Positions 37,864-47,927 are shown, counted from the stretch's first letter. The stretch is 64,000 nucleotides of DNA from Neoluteolibacter marinus (GCF_014904755.1 NZ_JACZFQ010000023.1:105227-169226); one strand, 5' to 3'. A program made the numbers and translations. Notes: generated from the sequence alone by a model not told the origin.

Positions 37864-37878
37864 GCAGGGGCCATACCA
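37864..37878 (-). promoter_or_regulatory. Sigma-54-type promoter of the transporter operon
   Basis: The minus strand reads TGGTATGGCCCCTGC: GG and GC separated by exactly 10 bases, matching the -24/-12 consensus (TGGCACG-N4-TTGC) at most positions. The predicted start is near 37852, about 60 bases before the binding-protein start codon. Sigma-54 promoters usually need an activator such as NtrC; no upstream activator site was recognised. Confidence 0.62.
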
Positions 37879-37904
37879 TTCTCCCGCGTCACGAGCACAA
37901 AAAA

Positions 37905-37930
37905 GGGCGGCCACGTTGCCGTGGCCGCCC
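37905..37930 (-). terminator. Rho-independent terminator of the outer-membrane protein gene
   Basis: A 10-bp perfect stem (GGGCGGCCAC / GTGGCCGCCC) with a 6-base loop is followed on the minus strand by six T residues. It isolates the beta-barrel protein gene from the transporter operon downstream. Confidence 0.92.
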
Positions 37931-37957
37931 GAAGCAATTGTTAGGATCGCCTTGCGA

Positions 37958-38743
37958 TCAGAAGCTGACAGCCAGCTTCACGCCCGCGATGAGGTAGTCC
38001 TGGCCCGAGGTCACGTCGGTCAGGTTGGTGAGCAGGTCGCTGTCACCATCGGTGTACTTCACGTACGGGGTGAGGGTCACGCCGTCGCGGAACTCCCAGG
38101 GGAGAGCAGCGGAGACGTAGTAGCCCTGATAGCCGTCGGCAGTGGCGCCCGGATTGAAGAAGGGAGCGCTGGTGTCAACCTGAAGGCCGTGGCCGTCGGC
38201 GATACCGCAGCCAACCGCGAGGTCGAGGCTGAGGCATTCGCTGAATTCGAAGGACTTGGTGATCTCCGGCTGCAGGTACCAACCGTTGTTGGCATCGAAG
38301 TCGTAGAAGAAGGTCGCACCGGCACCGATACCCCAGAAGAGCTCGGTGGAGGCGGCGAGGTAAACTTCCTGGGTGTCGATACCAGCGACATCAAGGAAGT
38401 GGTAGAAGATGTAACCAGCTTCCAGGGAAACCGGGCCGCACTCGTAACCGACGCTCGCGTAGAGATCCAGTTCGTTGGCGTTCAGGTTCTGGCCAATGAT
38501 CGAGCTCTTGCTGTCATTGGTGGAAGCGTACCAAGCACCAGCGGCGAAGCTGAAGCCCGAGTATTCGCCGAGCGAAAGATCGACACCGGCTTCAACCATG
38601 TCCTGGCCGAGGTCCACAAAGCGGAACTCGTACATGTTGGCGTAGCCGACGTGGATCTCGCCTTCGATTTCAGCCATGGCATTGCCGGCCACGAGGGCGG
38701 AGGCAGCGGCCAGGGCGCCGACAGTTTTGGTGTATTTGCGCAT
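37958..38743 (-). CDS. Outer-membrane beta-barrel protein
   Basis: A 261-residue protein with a signal peptide cleaved after AMA (residues 1-24), regular alternating aromatic/hydrophobic beta strands and a C-terminal Phe (LIAGVKLAVSF), which is the usual assembly signal of outer-membrane barrels. Short turns rich in Asp/Asn/Gly separate the strands. A porin or MetA-pathway-like small barrel is likely. It has its own terminator, and its position between the importer operon and the Amt gene suggests a link to nitrogen-compound uptake, but this is only context. Confidence 0.78.
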   Translation of the reverse strand: MRKYTKTVGALAAASALVAGNAMAEIEGEIHVGYANMYEFRFVDLGQDMVEAGVDLSLGEYSGFSFAAGAWYASTNDSKSSIIGQNLNANELDLYASVGYECGPVSLEAGYIFYHFLDVAGIDTQEVYLAASTELFWGIGAGATFFYDFDANNGWYLQPEITKSFEFSECLSLDLAVGCGIADGHGLQVDTSAPFFNPGATADGYQGYYVSAALPWEFRDGVTLTPYVKYTDGDSDLLTNLTDVTSGQDYLIAGVKLAVSF

Positions 38744-39295
38744 CTTGGTATTCGGTTGTTCGATTACTGCTTGGCTCGACAGGGTCAGCCTGGGCTTATC
38801 CCGCGGAGGTCAGCATCAACGGCGGATCACAGGCATGCTTTTCAGCCGCTGGATACTACCTTTCGCGATTTGTTTAAGAAAAGCTAAAGGTATTGTCCAG
38901 TGAAAAGAACGCGCGCAAGCGCCGCTTCGGCGGGGTAACTAGGTGCAGCAGATGCCAGTGGCAAGCCAGAAAAGTGACCTCACGGGCGGTTAGGCACCCC
39001 CGTTGGAACGACGGTCGCCCGCCCCGGATTGTCGGGGTCTGAGCCTTTCGAGCCCGCCCATTCTTCCCTGCCGCCGGCATCACGGTCGAACAGACGTCCC
39101 TCCCCGCAGGTCAACCCAGCCATCTGTCGAGCCGGGGCATCCGGATACAGACATCCTCCCGCCAATCGCCCTTCGCGGCAGCCGGTTGCGCTCTGAAAAC
39201 CAGGTCTCCGCGTGCGTTCGCCGCACCGCTTCAGGGCCGCCCCGATCGTCGGGAATCGCCCGTCATGTCAGGGACTTCCACGATGCTTTTTGCCG
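38744..39295. other. Long intergenic region between the beta-barrel protein and Amt genes
   Basis: About 550 bp without a gene. It holds the promoter of the beta-barrel gene (unresolved), an A/T-rich stretch near 38870-38900 with TTTAAGAAAAGCTAAAGG, and the upstream region of amt. Small frames here are short, lack start signals and have no recognisable features. Confidence 0.5.
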
Positions 39296-39312
39296 CTGGC
39301 ACGCCATCTGCT
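39296..39312 (+). promoter_or_regulatory. Sigma-54-type promoter of the Amt gene
   Basis: CTGGCACGCCATCTGCT matches the -24/-12 consensus with GG and GC 10 bases apart and the full TGGCACG block. Predicted start is near 39323, giving a leader of about 55 bases to the ATG at 39379. It fits nitrogen-limitation control of an ammonium transporter. Confidence 0.68.
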
Positions 39313-39378
39313 TTTTGCCGATCCGCAGTTAGGAAGACAAAAAACCTGGCTGCACAATCCATCCGAAACCGAGTCGAA

Positions 39379-40827
39379 ATGAGCCTGAAAACACGAATGG
39401 CAAGCAGTGCATCCGCACTAGCTGCCCTTGCAATGATGGTCCTGCCTTTGGCACCGCATGCCTCTGCACAGGAAGAAGCCACCCCGCCGCCTGCGGCAGT
39501 TGAAGAAACGACTCCGGCCGCGCCGGCCGAGGCCGCCCCTGCCGAAGAAGCGGAAGCCCCCCCGGCCGAAGGAACCTACGAAGCCTTCATGGCGGGCCCG
39601 GACGCCGCGATGTTCACGGTGAACAACCTGTGGATCCTGCTCTCGGCCGCCCTCGTGTTCATCATGCACCTCGGCTTTTGCTCGGTGGAATCCGGGATGT
39701 GCCAGAAGAAGAACACGGTCAACATCCTCTTCAAGAACGTCTTCATCGTCTGCATCGGTGCCCTCGGTTACATGGCCTGGGGATTCAACGCGATGTATCC
39801 GGGAACGATGGGTGAAGACTGGAACGGCTTCTTCGCCATGGGCAGCAAGCTCATGAACGGTTTCCCTGACGAAGCGACCCGCACCGCCAATGTCACTGCC
39901 GAATACGCCAGCTACACCATCTGGGCCGACTTCATTTTCCAGGCCATGTTCGCCGCCACCGCCGCCACCATCGTTTCCGGTGCGGTTGCGGAGCGCGTCA
40001 AGCTTGGCAGCTTCATGATCTACGCCACCATCCTGGTGACCTTCCTCTACCCGATCACCGGCTCCTGGAAGTGGGGTACCGGCTGGCTCGACGCCAAGGG
40101 CTTCTATGACTTCGCGGGATCGACCCTGGTCCATGCCTTCGGTGGTTTCGCCGCGCTTTCCGCCATCCTCATCCTCGGCCCTCGTCGCGGGAAGTACACC
40201 AAGGAAGGCGTCAAGCCGGTCCTTCCGCACAACCTGCCCCTCGCCAACATCGGCGTGTTCATGCTCTTCCTCGGCTGGTTCGGGTTCAACGGCGGCTCGG
40301 TCCTGAGCGCTGACCCGGAAGGCGTCTCCCGCGTCTTTGTCACCACCGCCATGGCCGGCTTCGCCGGTGGCCTCGGTGCCATCTTCACCTCGTGGATCGT
40401 GCTGAAGAAGCCCGACCTCTCGATGGGCCTCAACGGCATCCTCGCTGGTCTCGTCGGCATCACCGCCGGCGCCGACGTGATCTCGCCCTGGATGGCGGTT
40501 CTGGTCGGTGCGATCGCCGGTCTGATCGTGGTCTTCTCGGTCCTGTTCTTCGACAAGATCAAGATCGACGATCCGGTCGGCGCCGTCTCCGTTCACGGCA
40601 TCTGCGGTGTCTGGGGAACCCTGGCTGTCGGACTGTTCAGCACGAACGCCGACCACAGCCTCGGCACCCAGCTGCTCGGCACGGTCGTGATCAGCGCCTT
40701 TGCCTTCGTGACCTCCGGCCTGCTCTTCTTCGTCCTCAAGCTGGTCATCGGCGTCCGCGTCGATGCCCAGGAAGAGGAAGAAGGCCTCGATGTCGCCGAA
40801 CACGGCGCCCCGGCCTACACCGACTGA
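39379..40827 (+). CDS. amt: Ammonium transporter, Amt family
   Basis: From the ATG at 39379 (MSLKTRMA) the product has 482 residues: a signal peptide (cleavage near HASA-QEE), an Ala/Pro/Glu-rich exported linker of about 35 residues, and then the 11-helix Amt channel. The conserved ESGMCQKKN motif, the pore histidines in LVHAFGGFAAL and SVHGICGVWGTLA, and the aromatic gates are recognisable. A frame extension to 39265 would lie upstream of the predicted promoter. No glnK gene is adjacent, which is unusual. A strong terminator follows. Confidence 0.95.
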   Translation: MSLKTRMASSASALAALAMMVLPLAPHASAQEEATPPPAAVEETTPAAPAEAAPAEEAEAPPAEGTYEAFMAGPDAAMFTVNNLWILLSAALVFIMHLGFCSVESGMCQKKNTVNILFKNVFIVCIGALGYMAWGFNAMYPGTMGEDWNGFFAMGSKLMNGFPDEATRTANVTAEYASYTIWADFIFQAMFAATAATIVSGAVAERVKLGSFMIYATILVTFLYPITGSWKWGTGWLDAKGFYDFAGSTLVHAFGGFAALSAILILGPRRGKYTKEGVKPVLPHNLPLANIGVFMLFLGWFGFNGGSVLSADPEGVSRVFVTTAMAGFAGGLGAIFTSWIVLKKPDLSMGLNGILAGLVGITAGADVISPWMAVLVGAIAGLIVVFSVLFFDKIKIDDPVGAVSVHGICGVWGTLAVGLFSTNADHSLGTQLLGTVVISAFAFVTSGLLFFVLKLVIGVRVDAQEEEEGLDVAEHGAPAYTD

Positions 40828-40855
40828 TCGTTACCCGATCCATTCGTTTCATCCA

Positions 40856-40885
40856 ACAGGCGGCCCGGACAGGGCCGCCTGTTTT
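40856..40885 (+). terminator. Rho-independent terminator of amt
   Basis: An 11-bp perfect stem (ACAGGCGGCCC / GGGCCGCCTGT) with a 5-base loop followed by TTTG, 28 bp after the amt stop codon. Confidence 0.92.
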
Positions 40886-40912
40886 GCATTTGCCGCCCGT
40901 CCCCGCCCGACT

Positions 40913-41362
40913 ATGCCTGCACCCGTGAATCGACGCATGCTCCTGTTGCTGGTCTGCCTCGTCATTTCGCTGGCTTTCGCCGGCTGGGAGTGGCTGCGCC
41001 CGTATGAAAGCGGCAGCGACCCCGCGGCACGATTCCGGATCGCCCACGCCTCGGTCACCCGCGATCACCGGAACCTGTGGCTCGACCTCTATCTCAAGCA
41101 CACCGGAGGAGAACCCCACGACCTCGGCAAACCGGTCGACCTCCAGCTCGCGGACGGACGCTCGATCGAGCCCGCCGGCACCACTCTCGAAGGCGAAACC
41201 GGCACCACTGCCATCGGCTTCCGCTTCTGGCTCGACGAGGCCGATTTCTCGGGCCCGATGTCGCTGCGGATCAACGACGGCACCCTGTCGGTCCGGAGCG
41301 GCTCCGGGGTTCCCGACGGCGGGGATGGTTCGCCCCGATTCTTCACCACCCGGAACTGGTAG
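40913..41362 (+). CDS. Membrane-anchored hypothetical protein
   Basis: From the ATG at 40913 the product has 149 residues: a basic N-terminus, one hydrophobic anchor (MLLLLVCLVISLAFAGWEWL, residues 9-28) and an extracytoplasmic beta-rich domain (HASVTRDHRNLWLDLYLKH, FRFWLDEADF). No family is recognised. It lies 4 bp upstream of coaX and is probably cotranscribed with it; an upstream extension to 40763 overlaps the Amt terminator and is rejected. Confidence 0.62.
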   Translation: MPAPVNRRMLLLLVCLVISLAFAGWEWLRPYESGSDPAARFRIAHASVTRDHRNLWLDLYLKHTGGEPHDLGKPVDLQLADGRSIEPAGTTLEGETGTTAIGFRFWLDEADFSGPMSLRINDGTLSVRSGSGVPDGGDGSPRFFTTRNW

Positions 41363-41366
41363 CAAC

Positions 41367-42104
41367 ATGGCCTGGCTCCTCGTCGACAATTCCAACACCC
41401 GCACCAAGTTCGCCCTCGCCGATCATCGCGAGCTCTCCGCCAGCCGTGCCTGGCTGCCCACCGCGGAAATCTCGGCGGAGAGCCTCGACCACTGCCTGGC
41501 GGAGTGGAACTTCGAAGCGGCCCTGCTTTGCTCCGTCGTTCCGGAAAAGGCGAATCTCCTGCTCGAATACCTCTGCCGCCGGGTCCCCGTTCACGCGCTG
41601 ACCCATCGCAGCGACACCGGATTAACGATCGACTACCCCCAGCCGTCGCAGATCGGCGCCGACCGGCTCGCCAATGCGATCGGTGTCAGCGCCCGACACG
41701 GTGCCCCCGCGATCGTGATCGACTTCGGCACCGCGGTGACCTTCGACGTCGTCGCCGCCGGTCCGGCCTACTGCGGAGGCGTCATCGCGCCGGGGCTCGG
41801 GGCGATGCAAGACTACCTGGGACGCCGGACCGCCCTGCTGCCGAAGATCGAATTGAAGGAGCCGACATCGGCGATTGGCAAATCAACCACCGAGGCCATG
41901 CAGGCCGGAGCCGTCTTCGGCTACCGGGGTCTCGTCCGCGAAATCATCCAGCGCCTGAAAGGAGAAATGGCGGGCAAGCCGGTGGTGATCGCCACCGGCG
42001 GCGACGCCGCCTTGATCTCCAAAGGCTTGCCTGAGATCGACCGGGTCGACCCTGACCTGACTCTCGAGGGCCTGAGGATCACTGCTGTCAGGAATCTCCG
42101 CTAA
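41367..42104 (+). CDS. coaX: Type III pantothenate kinase
   Basis: A 245-residue ASKHA-fold kinase that phosphorylates pantothenate in CoA synthesis. It has DNSNTRTKFAL at the N-terminus (phosphate loop), GADRLANAIGV (GxDR motif), DFGTAVTFDVV and GGVIAPGLGAMQDYL, all CoaX signatures. The ATG at 41367 gives the normal length; a longer frame to 41004 is the shadow of the upstream gene. No other pantothenate kinase is in the window. Confidence 0.92.
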   Translation: MAWLLVDNSNTRTKFALADHRELSASRAWLPTAEISAESLDHCLAEWNFEAALLCSVVPEKANLLLEYLCRRVPVHALTHRSDTGLTIDYPQPSQIGADRLANAIGVSARHGAPAIVIDFGTAVTFDVVAAGPAYCGGVIAPGLGAMQDYLGRRTALLPKIELKEPTSAIGKSTTEAMQAGAVFGYRGLVREIIQRLKGEMAGKPVVIATGGDAALISKGLPEIDRVDPDLTLEGLRITAVRNLR

Positions 42105-42153
42105 AAGTACGTGCCAAGACAGCTCCCAGTGGATACACCGTAATCACCTTTCC

Positions 42154-43107
42154 ATGTTTGAAACCCCTCTTGCCATTGGTGTCGATTTCGGCGGGACCTC
42201 CGTCAAATTCGGCGTTCTCTATCGCAGCAATATCATCGACCAAGCCCCGCCGATATCCACGCAGGATTTCGACGGACCCGACTCGCTGATCGAAGCCATT
42301 CTCCGGGTCATCGCGGACCTCCGCGCCCGCCACCCGAAGGTGGAAGCCATCGGCGTCGGGGTTCCCGGCTTCGTGAATTTCGAGAAGGGCATCGTCCACA
42401 ACCTGACCAACGTGGCCGGTTGGACCAACATCCCGCTGAAGAAGCTCTTGGCCGACGCCACCGACCTGCCCGTGGTGGTCGAGAACGACGCCAACTGCAT
42501 GACCTACGCGGAATGGAAGCGCGGTGCCGGCCGCGGACTCAACCACCTCGTCGCCCTGACCCTCGGCACCGGCATCGGTGGCGGCGTCGTGGCCAATGGC
42601 AAGATGGTCCGCGGCGCCAACTACGGCGCCGGCGAAGTCGGCCAGATGTCCATCGACTGGAAAGGCCGCCGCGGCGCCTACGGGAATATCGGAGCACTTG
42701 AAGACTATGTCGGCAACCAGGAGATCGCCGCCGACGCTCACCAGACCTACCTCGACGCCGGCATCGACCGCCACCTGGCGGAGTGCTCTCCGGCAGCCCT
42801 CGCCCGCGAGGCGCTCCTCGACGACAAGATCGCACTCGCCATCTGGGATGACATCGGTGCCAAGCTCGCGACCGCGATCATGAGCTGCTGCTGGCTGCTC
42901 AACCCGCAGGCGGTGATCATCGGTGGCGGCGTCGCCAAGGCAGGTGACATCCTCTTCAATCCGCTAACCGCCCACCTCTATTCGCAACTTTCCCCCACCT
43001 TCAAGGAGCGGCTGATGATCCTGCCCGCCCGCTTCGGCAACGAGGCCGGCATGGTCGGGGCCGCCGCCCTGGCCTTGGAGGAGTCCGGAGTGGTGCTGCA
43101 GCCTTGA
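42154..43107 (+). CDS. ROK-family sugar kinase (glucokinase-like)
   Basis: A 317-residue ROK kinase with the ATP-binding start GVDFGGTSVKFG (D11), the substrate motif ENDANCMTYAEW and LTLGTGIGGGVV. The cysteine-rich zinc motif of most ROK proteins (CxCGxxGC) is replaced by a segment GRRGAYGNIGALEDYVG, so no zinc site is expected. It probably phosphorylates glucose or a related sugar. It follows coaX by 49 bp. Confidence 0.85.
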   Translation: MFETPLAIGVDFGGTSVKFGVLYRSNIIDQAPPISTQDFDGPDSLIEAILRVIADLRARHPKVEAIGVGVPGFVNFEKGIVHNLTNVAGWTNIPLKKLLADATDLPVVVENDANCMTYAEWKRGAGRGLNHLVALTLGTGIGGGVVANGKMVRGANYGAGEVGQMSIDWKGRRGAYGNIGALEDYVGNQEIAADAHQTYLDAGIDRHLAECSPAALAREALLDDKIALAIWDDIGAKLATAIMSCCWLLNPQAVIIGGGVAKAGDILFNPLTAHLYSQLSPTFKERLMILPARFGNEAGMVGAAALALEESGVVLQP

Positions 43108-43114
43108 CCGGCGC

Positions 43115-46100
43115 TCAGCAGCCCCAGCCCCCACCACCGGGTGTTTCGATCCGCACCCGTTCGCCGGGACCGGCGGCGTAGGTAACCGCACCCGGCAGAA
43201 GCCCGGCCTCTCCGCCCGGACGCAGCCTGAGCTGCCGGCCGGGCTGGCCGTCTCCCCCGCCCTCCAGCCCGCGGGGGGCGGTGGCCCGCCGTTCGGTCAG
43301 GAACGAGACGACGAGGGGTTCGAGAAACTCAATCTCACGGACGACGCCGTCGCCCCCCGGGTTCCGCCCCCGGCCGCCGGAACCCCGGCGGATCTCGTAC
43401 TTCCACAAGCGGACCGGGAACCGGTGCTCCAGCACCTCCGGGTCGGTGATCGCTGTGTTGGTCATGTGGACGTGGCGTCCGGAACTGCCGGCGTGTTCCG
43501 GCCCCGCGCCCGACCCGCCGGCGAGGGTTTCATAATATCCGAAGCCCTCGTTCCCGAAAAGGAAGTTGTTCATCGTCCCGGGGCCGTTGGCGGCCAGTCC
43601 CAGGGCCTCGAGCAGAAGGTCGGTCAGCCGCTGGCTGGTTTCGACATTGCCGCCGACCACCGCCGGGGCATGCATCGGGTCCGCCCCGAAATCCGGCGCA
43701 AGTAGACCGGGTGGAATGACTACCTCGACATCCCGCAACAGCCCCTCATTGAGGGGAACATCCCGGCCGATCCACAGCCGCAAGGCGTAGAGGACCGCGC
43801 TGCGCACGATCGCCGGCGTGGCGTTCAGGTTTCGCGGATGGACAGCGCCACTGCCGGTGAAATCGATCACCAGTGTCCCGTTCTCCAGACGCACGCAAAG
43901 CGCCAGCGGCGTCCCGTCGTCGAGTTCGGACGCCACCTTCCGGCCCAGGGCGGGACCTTCGAGCAACTGCCCCATCAGCATCGCGGAACGATCGAGAATC
44001 CCCCGCAATTCGTCCTTCACCACCGCGCCACCGCTTTCTTCCGCGAGCTTCTCCAACCCGCGGACCCCGTGATGGATCGATGCCAGCTGCGCCTCCAGGT
44101 CCGCGAGGTTGTCGCCGATCCGCCGCGACGGCCAGTCGGCCGCGCGGAGCAGCGATTCGATCTCACCGAAGCGCGGCTCACCCGCTGCGGCGAGCAGTCG
44201 GGGCGCAATGACCACGCCCTCCTCGCCCAGAACCCCGGCATCGGCCGGCATCGACCCTGGAGCCTTGCCGCCGATCTCCGCATGATGGGCCCGGTTGGCC
44301 ACGAACGCGATCCGCTCCCCCGCCGCATCGAAGACCGGCGCGACGAGGGTGACATCCGGGAGGTGCGACCCGCCGAATCCCGGGTGGTTGGTCACGATCA
44401 CGTCCCCGGGCCCCGGATCGACCACTTTCAGCACTTCCCTGACACAGACGCCGAGTGCCCCGAGGTGTACCGGAACGTGGGGCGCACTCGCCACCAAATG
44501 GCCCTGCGCATCCAAAAGGGCACATGAAAAATCCAGGCGCTCCTTCACATTGGTCGACAGCGCGGTGCGGCGCAGCATTTCGCCCATCGCCGCGACCACG
44601 CCTTCAAAGCGGCTGCGGAACAAGCCGGACCGGATCGCCGCCGCATGCCCGCGGGTGCTGCCGGGAGCGTTCGCCATCCGCTCTAACAGAAGTGTTCCCC
44701 GGTCCCCGGTCCGGAGGCTCCAGTCCTCCGGTACCACACAGGTCGAGAAGCGATCCTGGATGACCACCGGTCCGGTTCGACTGTCGTCGCCAAACGACTC
44801 ACCGGCCAGCGCCGGCAGCGGTTCCTCCGCCACCACCCGCAGGGAGACCAACTCCAGTTCCTTCCCGGCCGGCGGCGGATAACCGTAAAGCATCCGGTAT
44901 TCCGCGCCGAAAGCTTCGAGCACCCAGCCGGCCGCGACATCCGGATCCTCCGGTTCGACGGTCAGGAAAGAGTCCTGCCCGGCCAGGCGCAGGTCCGCAA
45001 ACCACCGGCAACTCGCACCCGCCATGCCCACCGTCGCTTCGGACGCCAGCTGGCGCCACCGCCCTGCGAGCGTCGCTCCAGTTGCGGCTAAGGGTTCCAA
45101 GACCTGCTGCACGCGCTGCTCCTGCCGGCACGATCGCTCGAGCCCCCAGGCGCTGAGCAAGCCGGCATCGGCCGGCACGAGCACCGACCTCAACCCGAGC
45201 AGTTCCGCCACTGCGCAGGCGTGCTGGGGTCCGGCGCCGCCGAAGGCGAGCAGCGCGAAATCCCGGGGATTCGCACCCTCCCGGACACTGATGCCTCGGA
45301 TCGCCTCCGCCATCGTCTCGACCGCGATTTCACGCAGCCCCGCCAGCAGGTCTTCCCGGGAAACCGACGGCTCCCCTTCCGCGTGCAGTTGCGCCAGGAG
45401 CTCCTGCAATCGTGCCTCGGCCGCGCCGGGATCCAGGGGGATGCCCGCCTTGTCGGGGTCCATCAGGCCCAGCAACAAATTGACGTCGGTCAACGTGAGC
45501 GGCCCGCCACGGCCGTAGCACGCCGGCCCGGGATCCGCGCCTGCACTTTCCGGCCCGACCTCCAGGCGTCCGTTGCGCCAGCGGCAGATCGATCCGCCGC
45601 CCGCGGCCACGGTCTCGATCCTCAGCGCCGGGGCAAACACCCGGGCGGGACCGATCTGTTGCTCCTGCCGCCAGTTGAACGGCCCGTCGATGCGGGCGAC
45701 ATCGGTGCTGGTGCCGCCCATGTCGAAGGTCAGCACCTTGGGGAATCCGGCCGACCTCGCGGTCTCCGCGGCACCCACCAGGCCACCAGCCGGACCGGAG
45801 AGCAGCGAATCCTTCGGATGAAACCGATCCGCCGGAACCAGCCCGCCCGCGCTGGTCATCATCCACAGGCTGGCGCCTCCCAGCGGTTGCGAAACCCGCC
45901 GGACGAAGTGCTCCATCACCGGGGTGAGGAAGGCATCCGCCACCGCCGTTTCGGCGCGCGGCAACAAACGGATCAAGGGGGCGACCCGCGACGAAAGCGT
46001 GACGTGATCGAAGCCCGCCTCGCGCAGGATCCGCTCGGCCTGCTGCTCATGGGCCGGCTCTTTCCACGAATGGAGGAAAGCCACGGCCGCGGCCGTGCAA

Positions 46101-46744
46101 CCGGCTTCAAGCGCTTGCCGTGCAGCCTCGCGCAGCGCCTCCTCGTCCAGCGGCTCCACCTCGCTTCCCTGCGCATCATGCCGCCCGGAAATGGCTCTCG
46201 TGAACGTCGGCAATACCTCCGGCTCCGGTTGGGCGAGCGAGAAAAGCAGGTCCCTGCGCTGGTCGCGGATCTCCAACAGGTCGGCGAATCCCGCGGTGGT
46301 GAAGAAGGCGAGCGAAGCCCCCTTTCGCTCTAACAAGGCATTCGTCCCGCGGGTGGTCGCGACCCGGAAGTCCAGCTTCGGGAGCTCCCGCCCGGCCGGT
46401 GTGCCGGTCAGGATCCGGGCGACCGCCACCGGTGCCTCGTCGCCGCAACCGAGCTCGAGGACCACGCCTTCGCCAAGCGACCCCGTTTCCCCTTCCAGCA
46501 AAAAGGCGCCGCCGCGGCTGTCGACGACGGTCACCCCTGCTCCCGTCCAGCCGGCAAAGGCTCCGTCCGGGGCCGAGATTTCGGAATCACTCCGCCACCA
46601 CCTGCCGTCGCGGCCGCTGAGACGGCAGCGAATCGTGCCGTCGGAAAGGATCTTGGCCCGGCGCTCGGTCCCATCGGGACCGATGGCCCAGGCATCCGTG
46701 AAGGTGCCGCCGGTATCGACGCGGATGCGCCAGGAATCTTGCAT
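43115..46744 (-). CDS. 5-oxoprolinase/hydantoinase A-B fusion
   Basis: A 1209-residue ATP-dependent amidohydrolase. The N-terminal half (about residues 1-680) is hydantoinase A-like with the actin-fold [10 protein letters not shown] start, [14 protein letters not shown] and [12 protein letters not shown]. The C-terminal half is hydantoinase B-like ([45 protein letters not shown]) and ends [15 protein letters not shown]. It would open 5-oxoproline (ring-damaged glutamate) or hydantoin-like rings with ATP. Length matches eukaryote-type 5-oxoprolinase fusions. It is monocistronic on the minus strand with a divergent neighbour. Confidence 0.9.
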   Translation of the reverse strand: MQDSWRIRVDTGGTFTDAWAIGPDGTERRAKILSDGTIRCRLSGRDGRWWRSDSEISAPDGAFAGWTGAGVTVVDSRGGAFLLEGETGSLGEGVVLELGCGDEAPVAVARILTGTPAGRELPKLDFRVATTRGTNALLERKGASLAFFTTAGFADLLEIRDQRRDLLFSLAQPEPEVLPTFTRAISGRHDAQGSEVEPLDEEALREAARQALEAGCTAAAVAFLHSWKEPAHEQQAERILREAGFDHVTLSSRVAPLIRLLPRAETAVADAFLTPVMEHFVRRVSQPLGGASLWMMTSAGGLVPADRFHPKDSLLSGPAGGLVGAAETARSAGFPKVLTFDMGGTSTDVARIDGPFNWRQEQQIGPARVFAPALRIETVAAGGGSICRWRNGRLEVGPESAGADPGPACYGRGGPLTLTDVNLLLGLMDPDKAGIPLDPGAAEARLQELLAQLHAEGEPSVSREDLLAGLREIAVETMAEAIRGISVREGANPRDFALLAFGGAGPQHACAVAELLGLRSVLVPADAGLLSAWGLERSCRQEQRVQQVLEPLAATGATLAGRWRQLASEATVGMAGASCRWFADLRLAGQDSFLTVEPEDPDVAAGWVLEAFGAEYRMLYGYPPPAGKELELVSLRVVAEEPLPALAGESFGDDSRTGPVVIQDRFSTCVVPEDWSLRTGDRGTLLLERMANAPGSTRGHAAAIRSGLFRSRFEGVVAAMGEMLRRTALSTNVKERLDFSCALLDAQGHLVASAPHVPVHLGALGVCVREVLKVVDPGPGDVIVTNHPGFGGSHLPDVTLVAPVFDAAGERIAFVANRAHHAEIGGKAPGSMPADAGVLGEEGVVIAPRLLAAAGEPRFGEIESLLRAADWPSRRIGDNLADLEAQLASIHHGVRGLEKLAEESGGAVVKDELRGILDRSAMLMGQLLEGPALGRKVASELDDGTPLALCVRLENGTLVIDFTGSGAVHPRNLNATPAIVRSAVLYALRLWIGRDVPLNEGLLRDVEVVIPPGLLAPDFGADPMHAPAVVGGNVETSQRLTDLLLEALGLAANGPGTMNNFLFGNEGFGYYETLAGGSGAGPEHAGSSGRHVHMTNTAITDPEVLEHRFPVRLWKYEIRRGSGGRGRNPGGDGVVREIEFLEPLVVSFLTERRATAPRGLEGGGDGQPGRQLRLRPGGEAGLLPGAVTYAAGPGERVRIETPGGGGWGC

Positions 46745-46836
46745 GGCGCGAGTGGAACGCCCGCGCCCCGCTTCGGGAAGCGCGGAGTGATCCCGGCTGG
46801 TCGTGGCCGGGCGGCATTGCTAGACCCGGCGGCGCC

Positions 46837-47232
46837 ATGGAGTTCCCCGCGGAGTATCGCCAGACCGTCTTCCACCTGGAAGACGCACCGGATCCACTCC
46901 CCGCCTGCTTCGCCATCATCACCGCCCACAACCCGCGGGACCGGCTGGCAAGCGAAGAGGAAAACCGGCGGCGGAACACCACGCTGCTGGCCGACCTCGA
47001 ACAATCCGGCGCAGCTCGATTCACCGCCACCGGAGCATCTCCCGACGGCCTCCATCGCGAGCCCGGCTGGGCCGTCGTGATGGCGAAACACGAAGCCATC
47101 GCCACGGGCAGGTTGCACCAACAAACGGGCATCTGGTGGATCGAGCTCGACCAGCTCGTCCTGATCACCTGCGACGACGGCGCGGAGTTCCCGATGGGGA
47201 GCTTTTCATCGCGGGTGAAATCGGGAAGATGA
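46837..47232 (+). CDS. DUF3293 domain protein
   Basis: A 131-residue protein with the DUF3293 pattern: AIITAHNPRDRLASEEENRRRN near residues 25-46 and GWAVVMAKHEAIATGRLHQQTGIWWIE. It is soluble with no known function. Its stop codon overlaps the start of the next PEP-CTERM gene by four bases. Confidence 0.75.
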   Translation: MEFPAEYRQTVFHLEDAPDPLPACFAIITAHNPRDRLASEEENRRRNTTLLADLEQSGAARFTATGASPDGLHREPGWAVVMAKHEAIATGRLHQQTGIWWIELDQLVLITCDDGAEFPMGSFSSRVKSGR

Positions 47233-47888
47233 GGTGTCCACTTGCCGCCATGCGCTCCCCGCTGCTCCTCACCTTGGTTCTCGCCGCGCTGTCCCCGCCC
47301 GCCGCGGATGCCGTGACGCTCTATCAACAGGAGACCTTCGACACCGACGGCGGCTGGTCCAGCGGCGCCCCGAATCCCTTTCCGCCCGTCCTGTTTCCCT
47401 ACTTCGGCCCGTCCGGCGAGGACAGCGCCTTGAAGCTCACCGCGAGCGGCAGCTCCGGACAAGGCGGCAAACTGGTCATCTTCAACACCACCACCTGGAG
47501 CGGCGACTATCTCGCCGCAGGGATCACATCGATCGCCGCCGACCTGCGGAACCTGGGCAGCAGCGATCTCGCCATCCGCCTGGCACTCTCCGGTCCCGGC
47601 GGGATCTTTGTCACCGAGGCCGCGACGGTGACCGCGTCGAGCGGGTGGTCGATGGCGCTGTTCGATCTCCGGCCGGAGACGCTGATCGCGGTGGAAGGCG
47701 CCAGCGACGCCAACGCCACGATGAGCTCGGTGAATCAGATCCGCCTGATTCACGCGCCCTCCGCCCAATATCGCGGCGCCCCGGTCAGCGGCGTCCTGCT
47801 GGTCGACAATCTCATCGCCGTGCCCGAGCCCGGTGCCCTCGGGTTGCTGGCACCCGCGCTGCTGCTCGCCTTCCGGAGGAAACGCTGA
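47229..47888 (+). CDS. PEP-CTERM surface protein
   Basis: From the ATG at 47229 the product has 219 residues, with a signal peptide (MRSPLLLTLVLAALSPPAADA from the second Met), a beta-sandwich domain (YQQETFDTDGGWSSG, GGKLVIFNTTTWSGDY) and a C-terminal tail VPEPGALGLLAPALLLAFRRKR. The PEP, helix and arginine cluster are the exosortase signal. The start overlaps the DUF3293 gene by four bases; a start at residue 8 (47250) is also possible. Confidence 0.82.
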   Translation: MRCPLAAMRSPLLLTLVLAALSPPAADAVTLYQQETFDTDGGWSSGAPNPFPPVLFPYFGPSGEDSALKLTASGSSGQGGKLVIFNTTTWSGDYLAAGITSIAADLRNLGSSDLAIRLALSGPGGIFVTEAATVTASSGWSMALFDLRPETLIAVEGASDANATMSSVNQIRLIHAPSAQYRGAPVSGVLLVDNLIAVPEPGALGLLAPALLLAFRRKR

Positions 47889-47927
47889 TTTGCAATGTTC
47901 GCTTATCTGTGAACCATCACGACGCAG

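Noticed and set aside
37793..37957. Guanidine-I (ykkC) or other guanidine riboswitch upstream of the importer operon
   Set aside because: None of the conserved ykkC blocks (AGGGUUCCG, CUGGUCCGAGAG, AAAGCCCGG) and no pair of ACGR-loop hairpins is present; the leader is too short. The same holds upstream of the regulator at 28947-29060.
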